Assembly (NCBI RefSeq): GCF_000280905.1
Contig: NZ_ALAP01000018.1
Location: 62,001-126,000, forward strand
DNA: 64,000 bases
Origin: Streptomyces sp. AA1529
Lineage (GTDB): Bacteria > Actinomycetota > Actinomycetes > Streptomycetales > Streptomycetaceae
Reading direction: 5' to 3'
Part shown: in pieces, positions 8,119-16,844 of the stretch
How the letters are laid out: every line of letters starts with the position of its first letter
How positions within the stretch are numbered: position 1 is the stretch's first letter
Notes under the pieces: model-generated
What the model saw: only the letters and a program-made list of their open reading frames with translations
Database searches by the model: none
Told to the model about the DNA's origin: nothing
Program-made: the position numbers and the translations under genes

Positions 8119-9468
8119 ATGACAGCGCCCGCCTCGCCCGCCTCCGAGGCGGCCCCGCAGGGACCCCGACCCGCGTCCTCGGAGCCGCCGACCGAAGAAC
8201 CGCCGCTGCGCAAGCTCTACCGCAGCGCGGAGGGCCGGATGCTGGGCGGCGTGGCCCGCGGTCTCGCGGGGCACCTGGGACTGCCCGTCTCGTGGGTGCG
8301 GATCGTCTTCATAGCGCTCAGCGTGGCCAACGGCCTCGGGGTGCTGCTGTACGCGGCGTTCTGGTTCGTGGTGCCGCTGGGCACCGGCGGGGTCGGCAGC
8401 GGACACCGCCTCGGCGCGGGCGGGCTGTCGGAGGTCGTCACGGACCGCGACGGGCTGCGCCGCCGCTTCCTCCGCAAGCCGGAGAAGGGGCAGATCTTCG
8501 CCGTGCTGGCGCTGATCACCACCGTGGTGGTGATGGCGGACAACCTCCAGTTCGGCGCGGCCAACACCTATCTGTGGCCGGTCGTGCTGATCGGTGCGGG
8601 CGTCGCGCTGGTGTGGCGGCAGGCCGACAACTCCCGCCGGGCGCACTGGGCGGAGGTCGGCCGCCGCACCAGGCTGCTGCCGATCGCCCGCAGCGCTGCG
8701 GGGGTCGCGCTGGTGGCCGTCGGCGTGACCGGCATCGTCGTCGTACAGGGCTCGGTCAGTCATCTGGGGGCGGTGCTCCAGGCCGCGCTCGCGGTACTGG
8801 TCGGCATCGCCCTGATGGCGGGCCCCTACCTGGTACGGATGATGCAGGACCTGTCCGAGGAACGGCTGATGCGCATCCGGGCGCAGGAGCGGGCCGAGGT
8901 GGCCGCGCACGTCCACGACTCGGTCCTGCACACCCTGACCCTGATCCAGCGCAACGCCGAGAAGCCGCGCGAGGTGGCCCGGCTCGCCCGCGCCCAGGAG
9001 CGGGAGCTGCGCGCGTGGCTGTACCGGTCCGCCGACGGGTCGGGTGCCGCGGCCGAGGAGGAGGACGAGCCGAAGACGCTCGCCGAGGGGGTCAAGGCCG
9101 CGGCCGCCGAGGTCGAGGACCACCACGGGGTGCCCGTGGAGGTGGTCTGTGTCGGCGACTGCCCGCTGGACGAGGCGCTGGGCGCCCAGCTCCAAGCCGC
9201 GCGCGAGGCGATGGTCAACGCCGCCAAGTACGGTGGCGAGGGCGGCGCCGTGCAGGTCTTCGCCGAGGTGGAGGGCCGTACGGTCTTCATCTCCGTGCGG
9301 GACCGCGGGCCGGGCTTCGACCCGGACGCCGTGCCGGAGGACAGGATGGGCGTACGCGAGTCCATCGTCGGCCGGATGCGGCGCAACGGCGGCACGGCGC
9401 GGCTGCGCACCGCACCGGGCGAGGGGACAGAGGTCGAGCTGGAGATGGAGAGGGCGGCGGAGTCGTGA
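8119..9468 (+). CDS. Sensor histidine kinase with N-terminal PspC domain
   Basis: The product has 449 aa from ATG 8119. A PspC domain (residues about 32-95: AEGRMLGGVARGLAGHLGLP ... FWFVVPLG) is followed by membrane helices near 135-150, 155-175, 195-215 and 220-240. The HisKA_3-type helix reads VAAHVHDSVLHTLTLIQRNAE, with the phospho-acceptor His at about 264-266. The HATPase_c domain has EAMVNAAKYGGEG (N box) and RDRGPGFDPDAVPEDRMGVRES (G boxes). It is translationally coupled (GTGA overlap) to the response regulator at 9465. The sensor has no large extracellular domain, so it probably senses within the membrane or through the divergent PspC/LiaF-like protein. Confidence 0.93.
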   Translation: MTAPASPASEAAPQGPRPASSEPPTEEPPLRKLYRSAEGRMLGGVARGLAGHLGLPVSWVRIVFIALSVANGLGVLLYAAFWFVVPLGTGGVGSGHRLGAGGLSEVVTDRDGLRRRFLRKPEKGQIFAVLALITTVVVMADNLQFGAANTYLWPVVLIGAGVALVWRQADNSRRAHWAEVGRRTRLLPIARSAAGVALVAVGVTGIVVVQGSVSHLGAVLQAALAVLVGIALMAGPYLVRMMQDLSEERLMRIRAQERAEVAAHVHDSVLHTLTLIQRNAEKPREVARLARAQERELRAWLYRSADGSGAAAEEEDEPKTLAEGVKAAAAEVEDHHGVPVEVVCVGDCPLDEALGAQLQAAREAMVNAAKYGGEGGAVQVFAEVEGRTVFISVRDRGPGFDPDAVPEDRMGVRESIVGRMRRNGGTARLRTAPGEGTEVELEMERAAES

Positions 9469-10235
9469 CCAACGAGGCGACGGGCAGCGGGTCGACGGGC
9501 AACGAGGCGACGGGCAGCGCGCAGCAGGGCGACGGCGGCAGCGGCCCCGGTGACGGGGGCGCCGCGGACGGGGGCCGCCGGGTGCGGGTCGTCCTGGTGG
9601 ACGACCACCGGATGTTCCGCGCGGGCGTGCAGGCGGAGATCGGCCGCACCGACGAGACGGGGGTGGACGTGGTCGGCGAGGCGGGCGACGTCGACCAGGC
9701 GATGACCGTCATCGAGGCGACCCGCCCCGACGTCGTCCTCCTCGACGTCCACCTCCCGGGCGGCGGCGGGGTCGAGGTGCTGCGCCGCAGCGCCCCGCTG
9801 ATGGGCGATGCCGAGCAGCCGGTGCGTTTCCTGGCGCTGTCGGTCTCGGACGCCGCCGAGGACGTCATCGGCGTCATCCGCGGCGGCGCGCGCGGCTACG
9901 TCACCAAGACGATCACCGGCGACGATCTGGTCGGTGCGATCTTCCGCGTCTCGGACGGCGACGCGGTCTTCTCCCCGCGGCTGGCCGGTTTCGTCCTGGA
10001 CGCCTTCGCCTCCACCGACGCGCCGCCGGTCGACGAGGACATGGACCGGCTCACCCAGCGCGAACGCGAGGTCCTGCGCCTCATCGCCCGCGGCTACGCC
10101 TACAAGGAGGTCGCCAAGCAGCTGTTCATCTCCGTCAAGACGGTCGAGTCCCACGTCTCGGCGGTGCTGCGCAAGCTCCAGCTCTCCAACCGCCACGAGC
10201 TGACCCGCTGGGCGACGGCACGACGGCTGGTGTGA
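9465..10235 (+). CDS. NarL/LuxR-family response regulator
   Basis: The product has 256 aa from GTG 9465, whose last bases are the kinase stop codon. A Gly/Ser-rich N-terminal tail of about 35 residues is unusual for the family. The receiver follows (RVVLVDDHRMFRAGVQ; phospho-acceptor in DVVLLDVHLPGGGG), then TKTITGDDL and a C-terminal LuxR helix-turn-helix (LTQREREVLRLIARGYAYKEVAKQ, SVKTVESHVSAVLRKL). It is the partner of the adjacent PspC-type kinase, so target genes probably include the divergent PspC operon. Confidence 0.93.
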   Translation: MTNEATGSGSTGNEATGSAQQGDGGSGPGDGGAADGGRRVRVVLVDDHRMFRAGVQAEIGRTDETGVDVVGEAGDVDQAMTVIEATRPDVVLLDVHLPGGGGVEVLRRSAPLMGDAEQPVRFLALSVSDAAEDVIGVIRGGARGYVTKTITGDDLVGAIFRVSDGDAVFSPRLAGFVLDAFASTDAPPVDEDMDRLTQREREVLRLIARGYAYKEVAKQLFISVKTVESHVSAVLRKLQLSNRHELTRWATARRLV

Positions 10236-10309
10236 ACCCCGGGGACGCCGCGTCCCGCGTATAGGCTGCGATCAGCGTTTCCGGAGGCGTTTCAGGAGGG
10301 GAGACCGCC

Positions 10310-10900
10310 CTGCCCGAGGCAGCGGGACAGCCGCACGACGAACCGTCGGCTCCCCTCACGGAAGTGCGTCTGACGGAGTTCAAGATGTCCGCGACGCCGT
10401 CCTGCCCCTGGAGCCGCTGACTCTCCTCATCGGGCGCAACAGCAGTGGGAAGTCCAACGCGCTGGACGGGCTCGACGTGCTCTCCCGGCTCGCCGAAGGC
10501 GAGGAGATCCGGGATGGGCGGGCCGATCCCCGCACGCGAACTGAGCGACGGCATGCTCCGGTTCCTCGCCGTCGCCACCGCCCTGCTGACCGGCCGGCAC
10601 GGTGTGGACATCGGCAAGGAGCCGGGCACCGAGCCCTCGCTGACGCTGGTGGTCGAGGAATCGGAGAACGGACTGCACCCTTCGCAGGCGTCGCTGCTGC
10701 TGGAACTCCTCCGCGAAGCATCCGCACGCGCCGGAACGCAGACACTCGCGACGACCCACAGCCCGGCCCTTCTCTCCGCCCTTGCCGGCAGCGAGCATCC
10801 AGGAGTCGTCGTCTGCGACCGGGACCGCGACAGCGGCAGCAGCCGACTGCAACGACTGACCGACGTGGACGGCTACGCCACCAGGACCGGGAAGCAGTGA
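10310..10900 (+). pseudogene. AAA-family (RecF/AAA15-like) ATPase remnant
   Basis: Three frames must be joined. The first gives PLTEVRLTEFK. A shift near 10382 leads to RDAVLPLEPLTLLIGRNSSG, which continues into KSNALDGLDVLSRLAEGEEIRD and contains an intact Walker A. Near 10515 the frame changes again, with loss of the whole central part, to PARELSDGMLRFLAVATALL. This continues with LTLVVEESENGLHPSQ (Walker B/ABC-like) and TLATTHSPALLSAL (H-loop), to a stop at 10898-10900. Such ATPases usually have 350-450 residues and this remnant encodes about 195. They commonly pair with a nuclease or RloB-type partner in defence loci, and an RloB-like fragment lies on the other side of the transposon. Confidence 0.85.
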
Positions 10901-10943
10901 GCGTGGAGCTGGTCCGCCGGCGCGAGACCAGCGACCTCATTCT
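10897..10943 (+). pseudogene. 5' part of small gene split by the Tn3 element
   Basis: GTG 10897 overlaps the ATPase stop (GTGA). The first 15 codons (VSVELVRRRETSDLI) run into the transposon at 10944. Joining across the ATTCT duplication to 16593 restores a continuous 68-codon frame, which proves that this gene was the insertion target. Confidence 0.9.
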
Positions 10944-10981
10944 GGGGGTTGAGGAACATCCATGCCAGATCGTGCGCTAAG
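10944..10981 (+). repeat. Left terminal inverted repeat of the Tn3 element
   Basis: 38 bp, identical to the reverse complement of 16550-16587. Identity stops immediately inside (GCCGGG versus CCCTGA). Confidence 0.97.
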
Positions 10982-11070
10982 GCCGGGCTAGTCTCCGGGG
11001 GCCGTTGACCTGGGCTGATCGTGGGCTCCAACCTTCGCGGGTCGATGTTGTCGATCTTCGGAGGGCCGTT

Positions 11071-14000
11071 GTGGCGGTCGAGTTTCTGACGGATGAGCAG
11101 GCGTCCCGGTACGGGGCGTTCTACGGCGCCCCAGCACAAGCGGAGTTGGAACGGTTCTTCTTCCTGGACGACGCAGACCGGGAGAAGGTGCAGGCGAAGC
11201 GGCGGGCGCACAACCGGCTGGGCTTCGCGGTGCAGCTGACGACGGTGCGCTTCCTGGGGCGGTTCATGCCGGACCCGCGGCAGGTGCCGCGCGAGGTGGC
11301 GGAGTACCTGGCCGAGCAGCTGGGGATCGAGGACGCCTCGGTGCTGGCGGAGTACGGCGAGCGGGACGGCACGGCCCGCTCGCATGCCGGGGACATCCAG
11401 CGGGACGGCGGCTGGCGGGACTTCGCCGAGGTCCGGGACGAGCTGGTGGTGTGGCTGGACGCGCGGGCCTGGACGACCGGGGAGGGGCCGAAGGCGCTGT
11501 TCGACGCGGCGGTGGGGTGGCTGCGCGAGCGGCCGGTGCTGCTGCCGGGGGTGAGCCGGTTCGCCCGGCTGGTGGCGTCGGTGCGGGAGGCGGCGAACCA
11601 GCGGCTGTGGGAGACGCTGCACGGCCTGCTGACGCCTGGGCAGCGGTCGGCGTTGGACGAGCTGCTGACGGTGCCGGCCGGGGCGCGGGTCTCGGAGCTG
11701 GACCGGCTGCGGCGCGGGCCGGTGCGGGTGTCGGGGCCGCAGATGAAGGCCGCGCTGGAGCGGGCCCAGGAGATCGCCCGGCTGGGGATGGGCGAGGTGG
11801 ACGTGGCCGGGGTGCCGCCGCGCCGGCTGGCGGAGCTGTCCCGGTACGGGGTGGACGGGAAGGCGTCGCTGTTGCGCCGGCACGGGGACGCGCGGCGCCT
11901 GGCCACCTTGCTGGCCACCGCGGTGCACCTGACGACCAGGGCGGTGGACGACGCGCTGGACCTGCTGGACGTGCTGGTGGCCATCAGGCTGCTGGCGCGG
12001 GCGGAGCGGGAGAGCGCGAAGGAGAAGTTGAAGACCCTGCCGAAGGTGGAGCGGGCCGGCGCGAAGCTCGCCGCCGCGCTGCAGGTGGTGCTGGAGGAGA
12101 CCGCCGAGCAGGTGGACACCTCCACCGGGGAGATCACCGCGCCGAAGGTGGCCACGCTGGCGGCGATGTGGGAGGCGATCGAGGCGGTGGTGCCGCGCAA
12201 GGAGCTCGCCGCGGCGGTGGCCGCGATGGTCGATCTGGCGCCGCCGCTGGACTCGGACGCGGACGAGGCGTGGCGGCGGATGCTGGTAAGCCGGTTCTCC
12301 ACGGTGCGGCCGTTCTTGAAGCTGCTGGTGGAAGTGGTGGACTTCGACGCGACCGCCGAGGGCGCGCCGGTGCTGCGGGCGTTCCTGTCGCTGCCGGAGC
12401 TGATGGGCCGCAAGAAGGTGGCGGTGGCGGAGATCGACACCAGCCTGCTGGCCGGGTCGTGGAAGCGCCTGGTGCTCTCGGCGCCGCACCTGGAGCCGGG
12501 CGAGGTGGACTGGAAGGCGTACAGCTTCTGCGTGCTGGAGCAGGTGCACCGGCTGCTGCGGCGCAAGGAGGTCTTCGCCGTGAACTCCTCGAAGTGGAGC
12601 GACCCGCGGGCGAAGCTGCTGGCAGGGGAGGCGTGGGAGCAGGCCAGGCCCACCGTGCTGGCCTCGCTCGGCCTGCCGGCCGACCGCCGAGCACTTGGCC
12701 GCCCGGGCCGCGCTGCTGGACGGCACCTTCCGGGACGTCGCCGCCCGGCTGCCTGCGAACGCGCAGATCAGCGCCGACGCCGCCGGGCGGCTGCACTTCG
12801 CGGCGCTGGAGCCGGAGGCCGAAGGGGCGTCGCTGGTGGCGCTGCGGGCGGCGGTGAACGCGATGCTGCCCCGGGTGGACCTGCCGGAGGTGCTGCTGGA
12901 GGTGTTCTCCTGGACCGGCGCCGACCAGGCGTTCACCTCGGTGACCGGCGGCGAGGCCCGACTGAGGGACCTGCCGGTGACGATCGCGGCGCTGCTGGTC
13001 GCGCACGGCTGCAACGTCGGCTTCACCCCGGTGGTCGGTGGCGCGGACGCCCTGCGGTACGGGCGGCTGTCGCACGTGGACCAGACGTACCTGCGGATGG
13101 AGACCTACCGGCAGGCCAACTCGGCGCTGATCGACGCCCAGGCGTCGATCCCGCTCGCCCAGGCGTGGGGCGGCGGCCTGGTCGCCTCGGTCGACGGCAT
13201 GCGCTTCGTCGTGCCGGTGCCCAGCGTGTACGCCAGGCCGAACCCGAAGTACTTCGGCGCCTCCACCGGCGGCGGCGGGCGCCGGTCCGGGGCGACGTGG
13301 CTGAACCTGATCAACGACCAGGCCGCCGGGCTCGGCGGGAAGGTCGTGGCCGGCACCCCGCGTGACTCCTTGTACGTGCTGGACGTCCTCTACGACCGCG
13401 ACGGCGGTCGGCGCCCGGAGATGGTGGTCACCGACACCGCCTCGTACTCCGACATCGTGTTCGGCCTGCTCACGCTGGCCGGGTTCGCCTACGCGCCGCA
13501 GCTGGCGGACCTGCCCGACCAGAAGCTGTGGCGCATCGACCGCGCCGCCGACTACGGGGCCTTCAACGACGCCGCCCGCGGCCGGGTCGACCTGGAGCGC
13601 ATCGAGCGGAACTGGGAAGACGTGCTGCGGATCGTCGGCTCGATCCACACCGGCGCGGTGCGGGCCTACGACGTGATCCGCATGCTCTCGCGCGACGGCC
13701 GCCCCACCGTGCTCGGTGACGCCATCGCGCACTACGGCCGGATCGCCAAGACCCTGCACATCCTGCGCCTGGCCGACGAACCGTCCTACCGCCGCCAGAT
13801 CAAGGCCCAGGCCAACCTCCAGGAGGGCCGCCACGCGCTCGCCCGGAAGATCTTCCACGGCCGCGCCGGTCAGCTCTACCAGCACTACCAGGAGGGAATG
13901 GAGGACCAGATCGGCGCGCTCGGCCTGGTCCTCAACGCCCTGGTGCTGTTCAACACCCGCTACATGGACGCCGCCCTCGACCGGCTCCGCAGCGAGGGCT

Positions 14001-14155
14001 TCAACGTCCGTGACGAGGACGTCGCCCGCCTTTCGCCGTTCGTACGGCACCATGTCAACATGCTCGGCAGGTACAGCTTCCTGCTGCCCGAGATGCCCGG
14101 CGGCCTGCGGCCCCTGCGCGACCCGGAGGGCCGAGGCGTGAGCACGGATGTGTGA
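11071..14155 (+). pseudogene. tnpA: Tn3-family transposase, single frameshift
   Basis: GTG 11071 (GGAGG upstream) opens a frame that reads as the Tn3 transposase N-terminus (EFLTDEQASRYGAFYGAP) to about 12685. The correct sequence then moves to another frame at the boundary GCCGACCGCCGAGCAC and continues as EHLAARAALLDGTFRDVAAR to the stop at 14155. The C-terminal part holds the DDE catalytic domain (VDGMRFVVPVPSVYARPNPK, VVTDTASYSDIVFG, ERNWEDVLRIVGSIHTG, NALVLFNTRYMDAAL). The combined length of about 1028 aa is normal, so one small indel is the only visible lesion. A sequencing error in GC-rich DNA cannot be excluded. I see no slippery sequence that would favour programmed frameshifting. 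Confidence 0.93.
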
Positions 14156-14310
14156 GCCCGTGGCTCCGGGAACCGCCTCGACGCTGCCCAGAGCCGTACG
14201 AAGGCGCGCCGGGCACAGTGCCGCAACTTAAAGTCCCGGTATCATCACAGAACGCGACGAAGGCTTGAGGTTGAAGCCCGCGACCGGAAGTCCCCAGGTG
14301 AGGAGGCGCA

Positions 14311-15231
14311 GTGACCGACCGTTCGGACAACGTTGACGCATCGGTGAACGTGGTGGTGCTCGGCCATGTCGACCACGGCAAGACAATGCTGGCGACGGCC
14401 ATCAGCCGCGTATGTGCGGAGGTGTACGGTGGCGAAGCGGTGGACTTCTCCACGGTCGACACCGCCGCAGCGCAGAAGGAACCCGTTCCTTTCGAAGCCG
14501 CCGTCGTCGAGTGCGACAGCAACAAGCGCCGCTACGCTCTGACGGACTTCCCCAGCCACGGTGACCTCACCAAAGCCATGCTTCAGCGCGACCCCTACGA
14601 CGCCGCCATCCTGGTGGTCTCGGCGGCAGACGGGCCGATGCCCCAGAGCAGCGAGCACGTCCTGTTCGCCCATCAGACCGGCATCCCGCACATCCTGGTC
14701 TTCCTCAATAAGGCCGACCTGGTCGATGACGGGGAGCTTGTCGACGCGGTCGAGCTGGAGGTCCGGGACCTGCTGGCCACCTACGACTACCCCGGTGACC
14801 GGTGCACCGTCATCGTAGGCTCGGCCCGGCAGGCATCTGAGGGCGTTGACCACAACGAGATGGGCATCAGCGCCGTCAGGAAACTCGTGGAGGCCCTCGA
14901 CACCGAGGTTCCCGACCGCGCCGCGCAGTCCCGTCCCCAGCCGGCGGTGGCTTCCCGGTTCATCGGCGAGGTCTACCTGCTCTCCGCCGAGGAAGGCGGG
15001 CGCACCACGCCTCTTCCCGCCGACCCTTCCCTGCAGTTGGCCTTCCCTGCGGGCGACGGCGCCGGAACGGGTGAGCTGCCCCAGGGCCTCTCATCGGCTA
15101 TGCCCGGCGACAACTTCCAGATGACGATCACCTTGTCGCGCCCCGTCGCCATGGCTCAGGGCACCCGGTTCCAGATCCGCGAGGACGGCCGGACCATCGG
15201 TATCGGTGTTGTCGCCAAGGCACTCGACTAG
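14311..15231 (+). CDS. EF-Tu-like GTPase lacking domain II (transposon cargo)
   Basis: The product has 306 aa from GTG 14311 (GGAGG at -8). The G domain covers 1-200: P-loop GHVDHGKT (18-25), NKAD (133-136), GSA (170-172). Residues 217-306 match EF-Tu domain III (EVYLLSAEEGGRTTP, MPGDNFQMTITL, RFQIREDGRTIGIGVV). The roughly 100-residue domain II, which holds the aminoacyl-tRNA 3' end with domain III, is absent. The switch I motif RGITI is replaced by PVPFE, and the DCPGH of switch II is DFPSH (Gly to Ser, His83 kept). It therefore cannot be a normal elongation factor. It may act as a decoy, a resistance factor against EF-Tu-directed antibiotics or toxins, or a regulatory GTPase. It is intact while the two mobility genes are broken, which hints at selection. 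Confidence 0.93.
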   Translation: MTDRSDNVDASVNVVVLGHVDHGKTMLATAISRVCAEVYGGEAVDFSTVDTAAAQKEPVPFEAAVVECDSNKRRYALTDFPSHGDLTKAMLQRDPYDAAILVVSAADGPMPQSSEHVLFAHQTGIPHILVFLNKADLVDDGELVDAVELEVRDLLATYDYPGDRCTVIVGSARQASEGVDHNEMGISAVRKLVEALDTEVPDRAAQSRPQPAVASRFIGEVYLLSAEEGGRTTPLPADPSLQLAFPAGDGAGTGELPQGLSSAMPGDNFQMTITLSRPVAMAQGTRFQIREDGRTIGIGVVAKALD

Positions 15232-15404
15232 GAACCGTCGGCCTCCCCGTCTTCCCCGTCCGGCGCGAAGCCTCCAGGGCGCGGACGGCGGTGAGGCAGT
15301 TGGGCAGGCCAGGGCGCACACCGCTGCCGGGTTGCCGACTCCCGCGGCGGGTTGCTACCCATCGCGGACTGCACCCGCCCCGGGAGAAGACCGGCGTCCG
15401 CCCG

Positions 15405-16381
15405 TCAGCGCCTGGCATCGCCCGGCGCGAGGAGGGCGGTCACGTCCGCGATGGCCTCCGCCGATGGCTTGAAATACCGGCGGACGTTCTCCACCTTCTT
15501 GTGCCGGGACTTGGCCATCAGCATCAGCTCGGATGCGCCCCGCTCGCCGAGGTGGGTCAAGGAGGAGTGGCGGTACTCGTGCAGGTCCCAGCCGGTGCCC
15601 GTGCCAGCATGCGCAGTGTGCTGGTCGAGCAACGCGCGGGCCTGGCCGTAGGAGAGCCGAGCCAGGCCGGTGTCCGGGCAGACGTCCCGGGCGGAGAGGA
15701 TCTTTCCGGGGCCGGGGCGGCGGTGGGTGACAAACACCGGCCCGCAGGTTCGGCCCTTCAACAGGCGGGGCAGCAGCCGGGCGGTGCCTGCGTCCCAGAA
15801 CACCGTCTCCAGCACGTAGTCCGCGCGGGTGGCGCCGCGCCGGCGTACCTTCGGCTGGGCGCCCTTGGCCTTCACTGGGCAGCGGCGTCCGGCCAAGTCC
15901 AGCTCCTCGATGTTGACGTCCAGGATCTCCTCAGAGCGGGCGCACGTCTCGTAGAGCATCCGCCACAGCGTCTTCTCCCGTAGGTGGACGTCGCGGCGGG
16001 CGCGATCAGCCGGTCGATCGCCAGCTTTGAGCGCACCGGGGTGTCGGAGTCCGGCGGCGCAATCCGCTTCGCCCAGGCCGGGACCGCCGGCCCGTCGTAC
16101 CCGCGCTCCGTGCACCAGCTCGTCCAGGACAGCACCGCCCCGCGGCGGGCGTTCCAGGTGTTCACCGCCGAGCTGCCCCACAACAGCTCCAGCGCCCCAC
16201 CGACCTCGTCGTCCCCGACGGCCGCGAGCGGGCGGCCCTCGCCGAGGTGCTCGGCGGTCTTCCCGAGGGCGATGCCGTAGTTCCGCACGGTATTCGGGTT
16301 GGTGAGCGAGTCGAGGAAGGCGTCGGCCGCCGTCCGGACGGTCAGCGCCTTCCCGGTCGGCAGCAGCAGGACCGCAGGCAC
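15405..16381 (-). pseudogene. Tyrosine recombinase (TnpI-like), single frameshift
   Basis: GTG 16381 follows GAGGAG and begins a SAM-like core-binding domain ([20 protein letters not shown] ... [15 protein letters not shown]). Near 15985-16010 the frame must change: after KLAIDRLIA the homologous sequence continues as [20 protein letters not shown] in another frame. Removing a GC from GATCGCGCCCGCC would repair it. The catalytic domain is complete: Arg in [20 protein letters not shown] (H-x-x-R), and the Tyr in NVRRYFKPS. About 325 aa once repaired. In Tn3-family elements of the Tn4430 group such an enzyme resolves cointegrates, so that is the expected role. The next feature is a candidate target site directly upstream. 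Confidence 0.9.
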
Positions 16382-16394
16382 CGGATCTCCTCTG

Positions 16395-16487
16395 CCACAG
16401 ATAACGGGGTCGCTTCGCGCAGCGGCTCCGGGGCTCCGCCGCAGGTGACGCAGCCCAGTAGCACGGATATTAGGGCGTTATCTGTGG
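16395..16487. promoter_or_regulatory. Candidate recombination (IRS/res) site of the Tn3 element
   Basis: Two perfect 12-bp inverted copies of CCACAGATAACG (16395-16406 and, inverted, 16476-16487) lie just upstream of the recombinase start and inside the right end. This is the position of the internal resolution site in TnpI-type transposons. The 69-bp spacing is larger than a minimal core, so the copies may be accessory arms. Confidence 0.55.
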
Positions 16488-16549
16488 AACAACTTCATGG
16501 CGGGCCCGGCGCCGAGGTTCCGTCAGGTGCCCACCAGCAGCGATCAGGG

Positions 16550-16587
16550 CTTAGCGCACGATCTGGCATGGATGTTCCTCAACCCCC
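16550..16587 (-). repeat. Right terminal inverted repeat of the Tn3 element
   Basis: Perfect inverted copy of 10944-10981, followed by the ATTCT target duplicate at 16588-16592. Confidence 0.97.
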
Positions 16588-16592
16588 ATTCT

Positions 16593-16752
16593 GCCCGTGA
16601 CAGCGGTGCTGGAGACCGGCAACCACGTGACCCGGATCGCCAACGGCCACGCGCGAAGGCTCTGCGCGGAGCGGTTCTCGGCGACGCTGCGGATGGTCGT
16701 CGAACGCAAGGCGCCTTGGACGCTGGACCACCAGCTCGGCTGCTTCACCTGA
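16593..16752 (+). pseudogene. 3' part of small gene split by the Tn3 element
   Basis: Continuing the frame from 10943, codons read LPVTAVLETGNHVTRIANGH and then ARRLCAERFSATLRMVVERK to a TGA at 16750-16752. The restored protein would have 68 aa. It sits immediately downstream of, and overlaps, the AAA ATPase remnant, so the two were one operon. I do not recognise the family. The VTAVLETGNH stretch is its most distinctive part. Confidence 0.85.
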
Positions 16753-16786
16753 GCAGTCCGCGCCGGCGCTGTCGGTTCTCCGAGCG

Positions 16787-16834
16787 CCCCGGTGATCCGC
16801 CGGGGTCAGCGGTGGGTGCGGGCGAGGAAGGCCG
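16787..16834 (-). repeat. Fragment duplicated from a DUF397 gene 3' end
   Basis: These 48 bases differ from 19707-19754 at only about three positions. On the minus strand they encode the last residues PAFLARTHR and the stop, matching the AFLARTRP end of the DUF397 gene at 19726. This is evidence of an old recombination or a lost DUF397 copy next to the island. Confidence 0.8.
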
Positions 16835-16844
16835 GAAACCCCTG

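Larger units (their letters stand above)
10944..16587. mobile_element. Complete Tn3-family transposon with EF-Tu-like cargo
   Basis: The 5644-bp unit is bounded by perfect 38-bp inverted repeats (10944-10981 and 16550-16587, outer end GGGGGTTGAGG) and flanked by 5-bp direct repeats ATTCT (10939-10943 and 16588-16592), the hallmark of Tn3-type insertion. From left to right it carries a Tn3 transposase gene with one frameshift, a gene for a shortened EF-Tu-like GTPase, a tyrosine-recombinase gene on the other strand with one frameshift, and a possible recombination site near the right end. The tyrosine recombinase in place of a serine resolvase recalls Tn4430-type TnpI elements. With both mobility genes broken it cannot move by itself, but its ends are intact for action in trans. 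Confidence 0.96.

Noticed and set aside
11071..14155. Programmed ribosomal frameshift in tnpA
   Set aside because: The shift point GCCGACCGCCGAG has no slippery heptamer, no obvious stimulatory hairpin was noticed, and Tn3 transposases are not known to use one. A simple indel (or sequence error) is more likely.
14311..15231. Ordinary tuf gene (tuf3 type)
   Set aside because: Domain II is absent, both switch motifs are altered, and the gene lies inside a transposon rather than in a str operon.
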